Source of the DNA: Streptomyces yangpuensis
GTDB taxonomy: Bacteria > Actinomycetota > Actinomycetes > Streptomycetales > Streptomycetaceae
DNA: 64,000 nucleotides
Assembly (NCBI RefSeq): GCF_001005295.1
Contig: NZ_LBMK01000003.1
Span: 264,831-328,830, forward strand
Direction of reading: 5' to 3'
Position numbers and translations under genes: made by a program. The notes under the pieces are model-generated. The model saw nothing but the letters and a program-made list of their open reading frames with translations. It was not told the origin of the DNA and searched no databases. Shown here in pieces: positions 31,327 through 40,028 of the stretch (its first letter is position 1; each line of letters begins with the position of its first letter).

Positions 31327-33366
31327 TCAGCGGCGGCCTCCGCCGCCGGTCAGGCCGTCGAAGATGCTGCCGCCGTTGTTGCCGCCCTGCTGACCGGCCA
31401 TCGTGAACACGTTCACGGCCTGTCCCGAGGCGCCCGGAGTGCCGGGCTGCGGGTCGGTGCCCATGACGATCGCGTTGTCGTCCGAGGGACCGGTGACGAT
31501 GCCAACCCGCAGGTTGGCCCGCTGGAGGTCGTTCTTGTACTGGCCCAGGGTCCGGCCGGCGAAGTTCGGGACGACCGTCGCCTGCGCGGCCTTGGCGACG
31601 GTGATGTTCACCGTCTTGCCCTGCTCGATCTGCTGGCCCGCCGCGATCTGCTGGCTGATCACCGTGCCCGGAACGGCTCCGGGCTGCTGGTCGGACTCCG
31701 TGACGCTGCCGAGCCGGAGGTTGACGGCCTTGAGGGCCTTCTCCGCCTCGTCCTTGGTCTTGCCCTTCAGCTCGGGGACCTCGGACTTGGACTGCTCCTT
31801 GGCGACCGTCAGCGTGATCACGCTGTTCTTCTCGGCCTCGGAACCGGCCTTCGGGTTCTGGTCCAGGACCGTCCCCGGGGTGCGGTCGGACTCCTGCGTC
31901 TTGCGGTCGACCTGGAAGCCCTTGTCCTTCAGCGCCTTCTCGGCCTCTTCGTACTTCATGTTGAGCACGTCGACCACGGACACCTTCGGGGCGCCCGAGG
32001 AGACGGTGATCGTGACCGTCGAGCCCTCGTCGACCTTGGTGCCCGCCTCCGGATCCTGCTTGCAGACATTGCCCTTGGGCTGGTCGTCGCAGGGTGCGTC
32101 GGCGCCCTTGACCACCTTGAGCTTGGAGTTCTCCGCGCTCTTCGTCGCCTGCTCCAGGGTCTGGCCGACGAGCTTGGGCACACTGGGCCGGTTGTCGGCC
32201 GTGTTCGAGGACAGGGCCCGGCCGATCAGGATCGCGCCGACCAGCACGAGGATGCCGGCCGCCACGAGCAGCACGGTGGACGCCTTGCTCTTCTTCTGGC
32301 TCTGGCGGCGGTTCGAGCCCGGGTCGTAGCCGCCGTGGCCCTGGTCGCCGTAGCCGTAGCCGCCGTCGCCCGGCGGCATGGGCGGCATCATCGACGTCTG
32401 GGCACCGGAGTCGGCGGTGCGCAGGGCGGTGGTGGGCTGGTCGTAGCCCTGCGGGCCGTAGCCGTGGCCCTGGTCGTGCGGGTAGCCGTAGCCGGCCACG
32501 CCCATGGCGGCGGTGGCGGCGACGGGCTGGCCGTCGAGGCAGGCCTCGATGTCGGCACGCATCTCGTCCGCCGACTGGTAGCGGTAGTCGGGGTCCTTGA
32601 CCAGTGCCTTGAGGACGATGGCGTCCATCTCGGGCGTGATCTCGGGGTCGAAGTTCGACGGGGGCTGCGGCTCCTCCCGCACGTGCTGGTAGGCCACGGC
32701 CACCGGCGAGTCGCCGACGAACGGGGGCCGCACGCTGAGGAGTTCGTAAAGCAGGCAGCCCGCGGAGTAGAGGTCGGAGCGCGCGTCGACCTGCTCGCCC
32801 TTGGCCTGCTCCGGGGAGAGGTACTGGGCGGTGCCGATGACGGCGGCCGTCTGCGTCATGGTCATGCCGGAGTCGCCCATGGCGCGGGCGATGCCGAAGT
32901 CCATGACCTTGACCTGGCCGGTGCGGGTCAGCATCACGTTGGCGGGCTTGATGTCACGGTGCACGATGCCGGCGCGGTGCGAGTACTCCAGGGCCTGGAG
33001 GATGCCGATGCACATCTCCAGCGTGCGCTCGGGCAGCAGCTTGCGGCCCGAGTGCAGCAGCTCGCGCAGGGTCGAACCGTCGACGTACTCCATCACGATG
33101 TACGGGATGGAGATGTTGTCGACGTAGTCCTCGCCGGTGTCGTAGACGGCGACGATCGCCGGATGGTTCAGCGACGCGGCCGACTGGGCCTCGCGCCGGA
33201 ACCGGGCCTGGAAGGACGGGTCGCGGGCGAGGTCGGCGCGCAGGGTCTTGACGGCGACGGTACGGCCGAGCCGGGTGTCGTGGGCGAGGTAGACCTCGGC
33301 CATGCCACCGCGGCCGAGCACGTGGCTCAGCTCGTACCGGCCGCCGAGGCGACGCGGCTCTTCCAT
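31327..33366 (-). CDS. pknB: PASTA-domain Ser/Thr protein kinase PknB
   Basis: A 679-residue transmembrane kinase sensing cell-wall fragments. Kinase domain residues 1-275: GRGGMAEVY, VAVKTLRADLARDP, HRDIKPANVML, DFGIARAMG and the activation loop MTMTQTAAVIGTAQYLSPEQ with the usual threonines. Then a glycine/tyrosine-rich juxtamembrane stretch (YGYGDQGHGGYDPGS), a membrane helix (VLLVAAGILVLVGAILIG) and four PASTA repeats. ATG at 33366 gives MEEPRRLGGRYELSHVLG; the 23-codon upstream extension lacks homology. End of the fhaA-fhaB-pstP-rodA-pbpA-pknB cluster, though 194 bases separate it from pbpA. Confidence 0.96.
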   Translation of the reverse strand: MEEPRRLGGRYELSHVLGRGGMAEVYLAHDTRLGRTVAVKTLRADLARDPSFQARFRREAQSAASLNHPAIVAVYDTGEDYVDNISIPYIVMEYVDGSTLRELLHSGRKLLPERTLEMCIGILQALEYSHRAGIVHRDIKPANVMLTRTGQVKVMDFGIARAMGDSGMTMTQTAAVIGTAQYLSPEQAKGEQVDARSDLYSAGCLLYELLSVRPPFVGDSPVAVAYQHVREEPQPPSNFDPEITPEMDAIVLKALVKDPDYRYQSADEMRADIEACLDGQPVAATAAMGVAGYGYPHDQGHGYGPQGYDQPTTALRTADSGAQTSMMPPMPPGDGGYGYGDQGHGGYDPGSNRRQSQKKSKASTVLLVAAGILVLVGAILIGRALSSNTADNRPSVPKLVGQTLEQATKSAENSKLKVVKGADAPCDDQPKGNVCKQDPEAGTKVDEGSTVTITVSSGAPKVSVVDVLNMKYEEAEKALKDKGFQVDRKTQESDRTPGTVLDQNPKAGSEAEKNSVITLTVAKEQSKSEVPELKGKTKDEAEKALKAVNLRLGSVTESDQQPGAVPGTVISQQIAAGQQIEQGKTVNITVAKAAQATVVPNFAGRTLGQYKNDLQRANLRVGIVTGPSDDNAIVMGTDPQPGTPGASGQAVNVFTMAGQQGGNNGGSIFDGLTGGGGRR

Positions 33367-33560
33367 AACGTTGCAGCCCTCTCCGTCAGTCCCGACCGCA
33401 CCTGTGTGTGGTCCGGCGGTGTGCTGTTCGCGCAAAGGCTACCGGCCGATCGTCCGTGATCGGATCGTGGCCACAGCCTGATACAGGACCGGTACCGTAC
33501 GCTCGGATCGGGGGCGGATTCAGTGACCTGCGTCACGTCGGGCGCCCCGTGATCCCCCGG

Positions 33561-35027
33561 TCACCCCTGGCTCTTCAGCACCGCTTCCATGACCGCCTTG
33601 GCGACCGGGGCGGCGAGACCGCCACCGCTGATGTCGTCACGGGCGGTTCCCTCGCTGTCCTCGATCACGACGGCGACGGCGACGGGCGAGGTGCCGTCCG
33701 GGTTCTCGGCGTAGGAGATGAACCAGGCGTACGGGCGCTTCTTGTTGCCCTCGCCGTGCTGGGCGGTACCGGTCTTGCCGCCGACCGTCACGTTCTTGAT
33801 CTGGGCCTTGTCGCCGGTGCCCTTCGCGACGACGTTGACCATCATCTGCTGGACCTTCTGCGCGTTGTCCGCGGACAGCGGCCGGCTCATCTCCTGCGGC
33901 TCGTGCTTCTCGATGATGTCCAGGTTCGGCGCGGTGAGGTGGTCGACCATGTACGGCTTCATCAGCTTGCCGTCGTTGGCGATCGCCGCGGTGACCATGG
34001 CCATCTGCAGCGGGGTGGCGGCGGTGTTGAACTGCCCGATCGAGCTCTGGGCGTTGCCGTCCCGGCCCATCTTCTTGTCGTAGACGCTGGCGAAGGCGCG
34101 GACCGGGGTGTCGATCTTGTCGTTGTTGAAGCCGAACTTCTCGGCCGTCTCCACCATCTTGTCGCGGGTGACCTTGTCGCCGAGGTTCGCGAAGACGGAG
34201 TTGCAGGAGATCCGCAGCGCCTCGTTCAGGCTGGCCTTCTCGCACCCGGTGTGGGAGTTGGGCAGCTGGGTCTTGGTGCCGGGGAGGATGTACGGCTCGG
34301 GGGTGTCCGTCGGGTCGTCGATCCCCTTGACCACGCCGTGCTCCAGCGCCGCCGCGGCGGTGACCACCTTGAAGGTGGAGCCGGGCGGGTAGGTCTCGCG
34401 CAGGGCGCGGTTGACGAGCTTTTTGTCCTCACTGTCCTTCAGCTCGACCCAGGCCTTCTCGTCGGCCTTGGAGTTGCCGGCGAAGGTGGACGGGTCGTAG
34501 GAAGGGGTGGAGACCAGCGCGAGGATGGCGCCGGTGCGCGGGTCGATGGCGGCGACCGCGCCCTTCTTCGTGCCGAGCTTCTCGAAGGCGGCCTGCTGCG
34601 CGGCGCGGTTGAGCGTGGTGACGACGTTGCCGCCCTGCTTCTTCTCGCCGGTGAACATGCCGATGGTGCGGTCGAAGAACAGCCGGTCGTCGTTGCCGGT
34701 GAGGATGCCGTCCTCGAGCGATTCGAGCTGCGTGGCGCCGAAGGCCTGCGAGGCGTACCCGGTGACCGGGGACCACAGCGCCCCTTCGGTGTAGGTGCGC
34801 TTGTACTTGTAGTCGCTGCCGTCGGTGACCGTGGAACCGGTGATCGGCTGGCCCTGCACGATGATGTTGCCGCGCTCGGTCGCGTACTGGGCGATCTGGA
34901 CCCGTCGGTTCTCCTTGCGCGTGCTGAGTTCCTCGGCCTGGACGTACTGCAGCCAGTTGGTCCGGATCAGCAGCGCGAGGACGAGCAGCCCGCAGAACAG
35001 CGAGATGCGGCGCAGGGGCTTGTTCAT
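33561..35027 (-). CDS. pbpA: penicillin-binding protein A (class B transpeptidase)
   Basis: A 488-residue PBP2-like peptidoglycan transpeptidase. N-terminal membrane anchor (ISLFCGLLVLALLIRTNWLQYV), a dimerisation domain, then the penicillin-binding motifs PPGSTFKVV (SxxK), RISCNSVFANLG (SxN) and VGGKTGTAQHG (KTG). ATG at 35027 overlaps the rodA stop by 4 bases (ATGA). The large upstream open frame covers rodA antisense-of-frame sequence and is not used. With RodA it forms the glycosyltransferase-transpeptidase pair. Confidence 0.96.
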   Translation of the reverse strand: MNKPLRRISLFCGLLVLALLIRTNWLQYVQAEELSTRKENRRVQIAQYATERGNIIVQGQPITGSTVTDGSDYKYKRTYTEGALWSPVTGYASQAFGATQLESLEDGILTGNDDRLFFDRTIGMFTGEKKQGGNVVTTLNRAAQQAAFEKLGTKKGAVAAIDPRTGAILALVSTPSYDPSTFAGNSKADEKAWVELKDSEDKKLVNRALRETYPPGSTFKVVTAAAALEHGVVKGIDDPTDTPEPYILPGTKTQLPNSHTGCEKASLNEALRISCNSVFANLGDKVTRDKMVETAEKFGFNNDKIDTPVRAFASVYDKKMGRDGNAQSSIGQFNTAATPLQMAMVTAAIANDGKLMKPYMVDHLTAPNLDIIEKHEPQEMSRPLSADNAQKVQQMMVNVVAKGTGDKAQIKNVTVGGKTGTAQHGEGNKKRPYAWFISYAENPDGTSPVAVAVVIEDSEGTARDDISGGGLAAPVAKAVMEAVLKSQG

Positions 35028-36448
35028 GACGGGCGGACCACCTGGGTCATCTCGGAGTCGGGGGACGGGGCCGGGGCCGGTGCCGGTCGGCGGGCGGTGT
35101 CGCTGATCCGGATGAGGACGGCGATGAGGATCCAGTTCGCGAGGACGGAGGAACCGCCGGAAGCGAGGAAGGGCATCGTCATGCCGGTGAGGGGGATGAG
35201 CCCCATGACTCCGCCGGCGACGACGAAGATCTGAAGCGCGAAGGCGCCGGAGAGACCGATGGCGAAGAGCTTGCCGAAGGGGTCGCGGGCGGCGAGGGCG
35301 GTGCGGACGCCCCGCTCGATGATGAGCCCGTAGATCAGCAGGAAGGCCATCACGCCGGAGAGGCCGAGCTCTTCGCCGACGGTGGAGAAGATGAAGTCGG
35401 AGTTCGCGGCGAAGCCGATGAGGTCGGAGTTGCCCTGGCCCCATCCGGCGCCGAGGACCCCGCCGGAACCGAAGCTCATGATCGACTGGCCGACCTGCTC
35501 GCAGGCGCCCGAGGTGGTGTAGCAGCCGAAGGGGTCGAGCCAGGCGTTGACGCGGGCCTGGACGTGGCTGGCGAAGGAGGCCACCACGACCGCGCCGCCG
35601 ACCGACATCAGCAGACCGATGACGATCCAGCTGGTGCGCTCGGTGGCCACGTACAGCATGATCACGAACATGCCGAAGAAGAGCAGCGAGGTACCGAGGT
35701 CGTTCTCGAAGACCAGGACCAGCAGGCTCATCGCCCAGATCATCAGGATGGGGCCGAGGTCGCGGCCGCGCGGCAGGTAGAGGCCCATGAAGCGGCGGCT
35801 GGCCAGCGCGAGCGCGTCGCGCTTCACCATCAGGTAGCCGGCGAAGAAGATCGCGATGACGATCTTCGCGAACTCACCGGGCTGGATGGAGAAACCACCG
35901 ACGCTGATCCAGATCTTGGCGCCGAAGACGTCGGCGCCCAGGCCCGGGACGACGGGCAGGATCAGCAGCACCAGTGCGCCGGCCATGGAGATGTAGGTGA
36001 ACCGCTGCAGGACGCGGTGGTCCTTGAGGATCAGCAGCACGGCCGCGAACAGGGCGATGGCGAGCGCTGTGTAGAGCATCTGGTTGGGCGCGGAGGGCGA
36101 GAAGGCCCCGAAGCTGCGCTTGGCGAGGTTCTGCAGCCGCTCGGACTGGTCCAGGCGCCAGATCAGCACGACGCCGAGCCCGTTCAGCAGGGTGGCGAGC
36201 GGCAGCAGCAGCGGGTCGGCGTACTTCGCGTACCGGCGCACGACGAAGTGCGCTATGCCGGCGAGCACGGCGAAGCCGGCCCCGTACGCGAACATGCCGG
36301 GGGGCAGCTCGTTGTGGATCGCCAGACCCACGTTGGCGTAGGCGAAGATCGGGATGACCACGGCGAAGGCGAGCAGCAGGAGCTCGGTGTTCCGCCGGCT
36401 CGGCAGCTCGATGGCGCCGATGGTGGTCGTGTTGGTGACAACGCTCAT
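35024..36448 (-). CDS. rodA: SEDS peptidoglycan glycosyltransferase (FtsW/RodA family)
   Basis: A 474-residue SEDS protein with about ten to twelve membrane segments that polymerises lipid II. Family motifs: GGFSIQPGEFAKI (with Glu), GLYLPRGRDLGP, FENDLGTSLLFFGMF (the Asp is expected to be catalytic), FSTVGEELG and GLIPLTGMTMPFLASGGSS. Paired with pbpA, so RodA-type elongation or spore-wall synthesis is more likely than a division FtsW. The C-terminal tail is proline-rich (RRPAPAPAPSPDSE). Confidence 0.95.
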   Translation of the reverse strand: MSVVTNTTTIGAIELPSRRNTELLLLAFAVVIPIFAYANVGLAIHNELPPGMFAYGAGFAVLAGIAHFVVRRYAKYADPLLLPLATLLNGLGVVLIWRLDQSERLQNLAKRSFGAFSPSAPNQMLYTALAIALFAAVLLILKDHRVLQRFTYISMAGALVLLILPVVPGLGADVFGAKIWISVGGFSIQPGEFAKIVIAIFFAGYLMVKRDALALASRRFMGLYLPRGRDLGPILMIWAMSLLVLVFENDLGTSLLFFGMFVIMLYVATERTSWIVIGLLMSVGGAVVVASFASHVQARVNAWLDPFGCYTTSGACEQVGQSIMSFGSGGVLGAGWGQGNSDLIGFAANSDFIFSTVGEELGLSGVMAFLLIYGLIIERGVRTALAARDPFGKLFAIGLSGAFALQIFVVAGGVMGLIPLTGMTMPFLASGGSSVLANWILIAVLIRISDTARRPAPAPAPSPDSEMTQVVRPS

Positions 36449-36476
36449 GGTGTGGCAGGCCCCCTGTGCCCGCGGG

Positions 36477-37988
36477 CTACTTTCCGCACAGGCCGACCAG
36501 CTGCTGCTCCTCGGGAGTCAGGCTGGGGCCGGGTGTCTGGCTGTTCTGCGCCTCGGCGCCTCTGCGCTCTTCGTCCTTCTTGCAGGCGGAGACCTGGACG
36601 CCGAGGTCGTCCAGCTTCTTGCGGGCCCCGTCGAGGCTGCCCTCGCTGATGGTGGCCTCGACCAGCTTCCGCTTGAAGGGCGGCAGGTACTTCAGTTCGA
36701 TGTCCGGGCGGTCGGTCTCCACCTTGGAGAGCTCCAGCGGTCCGAGCTTCGGGCTGATGCCGCGGAAGAGCGCGACGTGCTCGCCCTTCACACCGACGTA
36801 GAACTGGGTCTGGGTCCAGCGCCAGCCGGCGTAGAGGCCGCCGCCGATGACACCGGCGACGACGAGCAGGGTCAGGGTGCGGGTGGTCCACTTGCGCCCT
36901 TTGCTGCGGCGCCTGCGGGGGTGGTCGTACGTGTCGTCGTAGCCGGAGTCGGAGTCGTACCCGTCGGCCTCGCCGAAGGAGCCGTAGCCGCCGCCCTGGC
37001 CGTGGTCGCCGTACCCGTAGCCGGGGGCGTCGCCGCTGCCGGGGGGACCGAAGGCGCCCGCGGGCGGCGGGGCCTGGCGGCCGAGCCCGGAGGCGCGGCC
37101 GGCCGGCGTCTGCATGGCGTTGTTGTTGTCGAAGAGCTGGTGCTGGGTCTCGGCGACCGCGCCGACGACCACCGGGGTGTCGCTGACCTGGGCGGCGAGG
37201 GTGTCGCCGCTGTCGGTGTCGAGGACGTCGGCGACGATGCAGGTGATGTTGTCGGGTCCGCCGCCGCGCAGGGCGAGCTGGATCAGGGACTGCACGGTCT
37301 CGCGGGGGCCGTGGTAGTCGGCGAGCGTCTCCTCCAGCGTCTGGTGGGAGACCACGCCGGAGAGCCCGTCGGAGCAGATCAGGTAGCGGTCGCCGGCGCG
37401 GACCTCACGGATGGAGAGGTCGGGCTCGACGATGTCGCCGCTGCCCAGCGCGCGCATCAGGAGGGAGCGCTGCGGATGGGTCGTCGCCTCCTCCTCCGTG
37501 ATGCGGCCCTCGTCGACCAGGCGCTGCACCCAGGTGTGGTCCTGGGTGATCTGGGTGAGGACGCCGTCGCGGAGCAGGTAGGCGCGGGAGTCGCCGACGT
37601 GGACGAGGCCGAGGCGCTGGCCGGTCCACAGCAGGGCGGTGAGGGTGGTGCCCATGCCCTCGAGCTGGGGGTCCTCCTCGACCATGACGCGCAGCTGGTC
37701 GTTGGCCCGCTGCACGGCGGTGGCCAGCGAGGTGAGGATGTCGGAGCCCGGTACGTCGTCGTCGAGCTGCACGAGGGTGGAGATCACCTCGGAGCTCGCG
37801 ACCTCGCCGGCGGCCTGGCCTCCCATGCCGTCGGCGATCGCCAGGAGACGGGGGCCGGCGTAGCCGGAGTCCTCGTTCCCCTCGCGGATCATGCCTTTGT
37901 GGGATCCGGCTGCGAACCGCAGGGACAGACTCATGCGCACCTGCCCTGTCGACGAAGCTTGCTCCGGGTACAACCGGTCTCGAGCCAC
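36477..37988 (-). CDS. pstP: PP2C-type protein phosphatase PstP
   Basis: A 503-residue membrane-anchored phosphatase that reverses PknB-type phosphorylation. Catalytic PP2C domain with metal-binding motifs REGNEDSGYAGPRLLAIADGMGGQAAGEVAS, HVGDSRAYLLRDGVL, LLRDGV and GPDNITCIVADV. Then a G/Y-rich linker, one membrane helix (LTLLVVAGVIGGGLYAG) and an extracellular domain of about 130 residues. GTG at 37988 (VARDRLYPEQAS) has GGAGGG nine bases before it. ATG at 37934 (MSLSLRFAAGSH) is the main alternative. Confidence 0.94.
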   Translation of the reverse strand: MARDRLYPEQASSTGQVRMSLSLRFAAGSHKGMIREGNEDSGYAGPRLLAIADGMGGQAAGEVASSEVISTLVQLDDDVPGSDILTSLATAVQRANDQLRVMVEEDPQLEGMGTTLTALLWTGQRLGLVHVGDSRAYLLRDGVLTQITQDHTWVQRLVDEGRITEEEATTHPQRSLLMRALGSGDIVEPDLSIREVRAGDRYLICSDGLSGVVSHQTLEETLADYHGPRETVQSLIQLALRGGGPDNITCIVADVLDTDSGDTLAAQVSDTPVVVGAVAETQHQLFDNNNAMQTPAGRASGLGRQAPPPAGAFGPPGSGDAPGYGYGDHGQGGGYGSFGEADGYDSDSGYDDTYDHPRRRRSKGRKWTTRTLTLLVVAGVIGGGLYAGWRWTQTQFYVGVKGEHVALFRGISPKLGPLELSKVETDRPDIELKYLPPFKRKLVEATISEGSLDGARKKLDDLGVQVSACKKDEERRGAEAQNSQTPGPSLTPEEQQLVGLCGK

Positions 37989-38081
37989 ACTGCCCACCCT
38001 CCGGTCGGGAGCGCGCTCGTGTCCGTGTCCTCGCTGGCACGGATCACCGCCGCGCGCTCGCTCCGCTCGCTCATTCTCGTA

Positions 38082-38582
38082 CTACTTCCGCAGCTCGATG
38101 ACGGTCTTGCCGATGCGGATCGGTGCGCCCGGCGGAATGGGCGTCGGGGTGGTCAGCCGGGTCCGGTCGAGATACGTGCCGTTGGTGGACCCGAGATCCT
38201 CGACGATCCACTGGCCGTCACGGTCGGGGTAGATCCTGGCATGGCGGCTGGACGCGTAGTCGTCGTCCAGCACGATCGTGGAGTCGTGGGCGCGGCCCAG
38301 GGTGATCGTCTGTCCGGCGAGGGCCACGGTGGTGCCCGTGAGGATGCCCTCGGAGACGACGAGCTTGGTCGGCGCACCGCGACGCTGGCGCTGCTGCGGA
38401 GGCGCGGCCTGGCGGCCGCCCTGCTGCGGGGCGCCGCCGGCGCCGCCGCGGCGGGAGGACCCGCGCTGGGTCACCCTCGTGCCGAAGAGATCGCTGCGGA
38501 TGACCTGGACGGCCACGATGACGAACAGCCACAGAACGGCCAGGAAACCCAACCGCATGACCGTCAGGGTCAGCTCTGACAT
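38082..38582 (-). CDS. fhaB: FHA-domain protein FhaB (FipA-like)
   Basis: A 166-residue protein with an N-terminal membrane helix (MRLGFLAVLWLFVIVAVQVI), a basic linker (SSRRGGAGGAPQQGG) and a C-terminal FHA domain that reads phosphothreonine (ITLGRAHDSTIVLDDDYASSRHARIY and SWIVEDLGSTNGTYLD-type core). In mycobacteria FhaB/FipA is a PknB/PknA partner at the septum. ATG at 38582. 10 bases after fhaA in the same direction. Confidence 0.93.
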   Translation of the reverse strand: MSELTLTVMRLGFLAVLWLFVIVAVQVIRSDLFGTRVTQRGSSRRGGAGGAPQQGGRQAAPPQQRQRRGAPTKLVVSEGILTGTTVALAGQTITLGRAHDSTIVLDDDYASSRHARIYPDRDGQWIVEDLGSTNGTYLDRTRLTTPTPIPPGAPIRIGKTVIELRK

Positions 38583-38592
38583 TGCCCCCGCT

Positions 38593-39414
38593 TCACCCTT
38601 CGGCTTGCCGGTAAATGATGGTGGTGCTGCCCACGACGATCCGCGAGCCGTCGCGGAGCGTAGCGCGGGTGGTGTGCTGCCCGTCCACCACGATGCCGTT
38701 GGTGGACCCGAGATCCTGGATCGTCGAGGGCGTTCCGGTCCGGATCTCACAGTGCCGGCGCGATACGCCGGGGTCGTCGATCCGCACGTCGGCTTCGGTG
38801 CTTCGGCCGAGTACGAGCGTGGGGCGCGAGATCTGGTGGCGGGTGCCGTTGATCTCGATCCAGTGCCGCCGGGGGCCGCCGGAGCCGGCCCCCGGAGCCG
38901 CCGCGCCGGGACCGCCCGGGGCGGGCCTGCGGGCGCCGGGTCCGCCCGGGGGCGGGCCGGCGGGCATGGGAGGTGCGGCGACCGGCGGATAGCCGTAGCC
39001 GCTCGCAGGGGACGGCGGCGCCCCCTGTGGCTGGGAGGTGCTGGAGGCGAGGGTGCGACTGCGGACCCGGTAGAGCCCGGTGTCGAGGTCCTCGGCCTTC
39101 TCCAGGTGGACCTTGATGGGGCCCATGAAGCTGTACCGCTGCTGCTTGGCGTAGTCGCGGACGAGGCCCGCGAGCTCGTCGCCGAGCTGCCCGGAGTAGG
39201 GGCTCAGGCGGTCGTAGTCGCCGGCGCTGAGCTCCACGATGAAGTCGTTGGGGACGACGGTCCGCTCGCGGTTCCAGATGGTGGCGTTGTTGTCGCACTC
39301 CCGCTGGAGGGCTCCGGCGATCTCCACCGGCTGGACCTCGGACTTGAACACCTTGGCGAAGGTGCCGTTCACCAGACCTTCGAGTCGCTGCTCGAACCGC
39401 TTCAGAACTCCCAT
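38593..39414 (-). CDS. fhaA: FHA-domain protein FhaA
   Basis: A 273-residue protein. The N-terminal DUF3662 domain (MGVLKRFEQRLEGLVNGTFAKVFKSEVQP, residues 1-120) is followed by a P/G-rich linker (about 125-175) and a C-terminal FHA domain (LVLGRSTEADVRIDDPGVSRRHCEI and STIQDLGSTNGIVVDG). FhaA regulates peptidoglycan synthesis by binding phosphorylated MviN/pseudokinase in mycobacteria. The linker is shorter than in Mycobacterium FhaA (about 530 residues in total). ATG at 39414 is fixed by the strong GGAGGAGG site. First gene of the pknB cluster. Confidence 0.94.
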   Translation of the reverse strand: MGVLKRFEQRLEGLVNGTFAKVFKSEVQPVEIAGALQRECDNNATIWNRERTVVPNDFIVELSAGDYDRLSPYSGQLGDELAGLVRDYAKQQRYSFMGPIKVHLEKAEDLDTGLYRVRSRTLASSTSQPQGAPPSPASGYGYPPVAAPPMPAGPPPGGPGARRPAPGGPGAAAPGAGSGGPRRHWIEINGTRHQISRPTLVLGRSTEADVRIDDPGVSRRHCEIRTGTPSTIQDLGSTNGIVVDGQHTTRATLRDGSRIVVGSTTIIYRQAEG

Positions 39415-39706
39415 GGGGCACCTCCTCCGTCGTTGTCGCCCTGTACTGCTTACTGATCGTATCCACGCGTGGCGGATTCGGGTGGTTCCCCTTCGTACCT
39501 GTGGGGACGAGTGTTGGTCCTCACAAGGGATCGTAGGGGCGCCCGAGGAACAGTGTCCCGCACCCGGAGCGGAGTGCGGGAGGGGCTGTCCGCTCAGGGG
39601 CGTATGCCCCCGGGGAAAGCGATGTGAATCCACCCCGTTCTACGTGCTAATGTTTCGACGTCGCCAGGGGAACGGCCCGAAAGGGAAGACCACTGGGACG
39701 CTGCTC
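39415..39706. other. fhaA-tRNA-Leu intergenic region
   Basis: 292 bases without a gene, holding the divergent promoters of fhaA and tRNA-Leu. TAATGT at 39648-39653 is a plausible tRNA -10 with only a weak -35 (GTGAAT, 39624-39629). No clear fhaA promoter recognised. Confidence 0.4.
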
Positions 39707-39789
39707 GGGCGAGTGGCGGAACGGCAGACGCGCTGGCTTCAGGTGCCAGTGTCCTTCGGGACGTGGGGGTTCAAATCCCCCCTCGCCCA
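39707..39789 (+). tRNA. tRNA-Leu (CAG)
   Basis: An 83-base class II tRNA with a long variable arm (TGTCCTTCGGGACGT). Acceptor GGGCGAG pairs with CTCGCCC plus A. The anticodon arm CTGGC-TTCAGGT-GCCAG gives CAG. T-arm GGGGG-TTCAAAT-CCCCC. Confidence 0.96.
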
Positions 39790-40028
39790 CATCGACGAGA
39801 CGGTCGTCACTGCGAAAGCGGTGGCGGCCGTTTCGCTTTGTGCCCGTGACGGGGTGTGCGCGGGATTCGTGAGGTGCCGGTGGATCGCTGTCCGGTGTCC
39901 GGTGTTTCCTGTGTGGTGTCGGTCACGGCGGAGTCGGCCGCGGATGCGCGCGGGGCCAACTTCTCATGCGGGATCAGACTTTCGTCGTCGCGGGTGAGAC
40001 GAAAGAGGGCGGCCGGGGCGGTGGCCGG

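Noticed and set aside
34980..35444. N-terminal extension of pbpA of about 139 codons
   Set aside because: It covers rodA coding sequence in another frame, Arg/His-rich; the ATGA overlap with rodA defines the true start.
39966..40028. N-terminal extension of the histidine kinase to an upstream ATG
   Set aside because: The added residues (basic, Gly-rich) resemble leader sequence, and there is no ribosome site.
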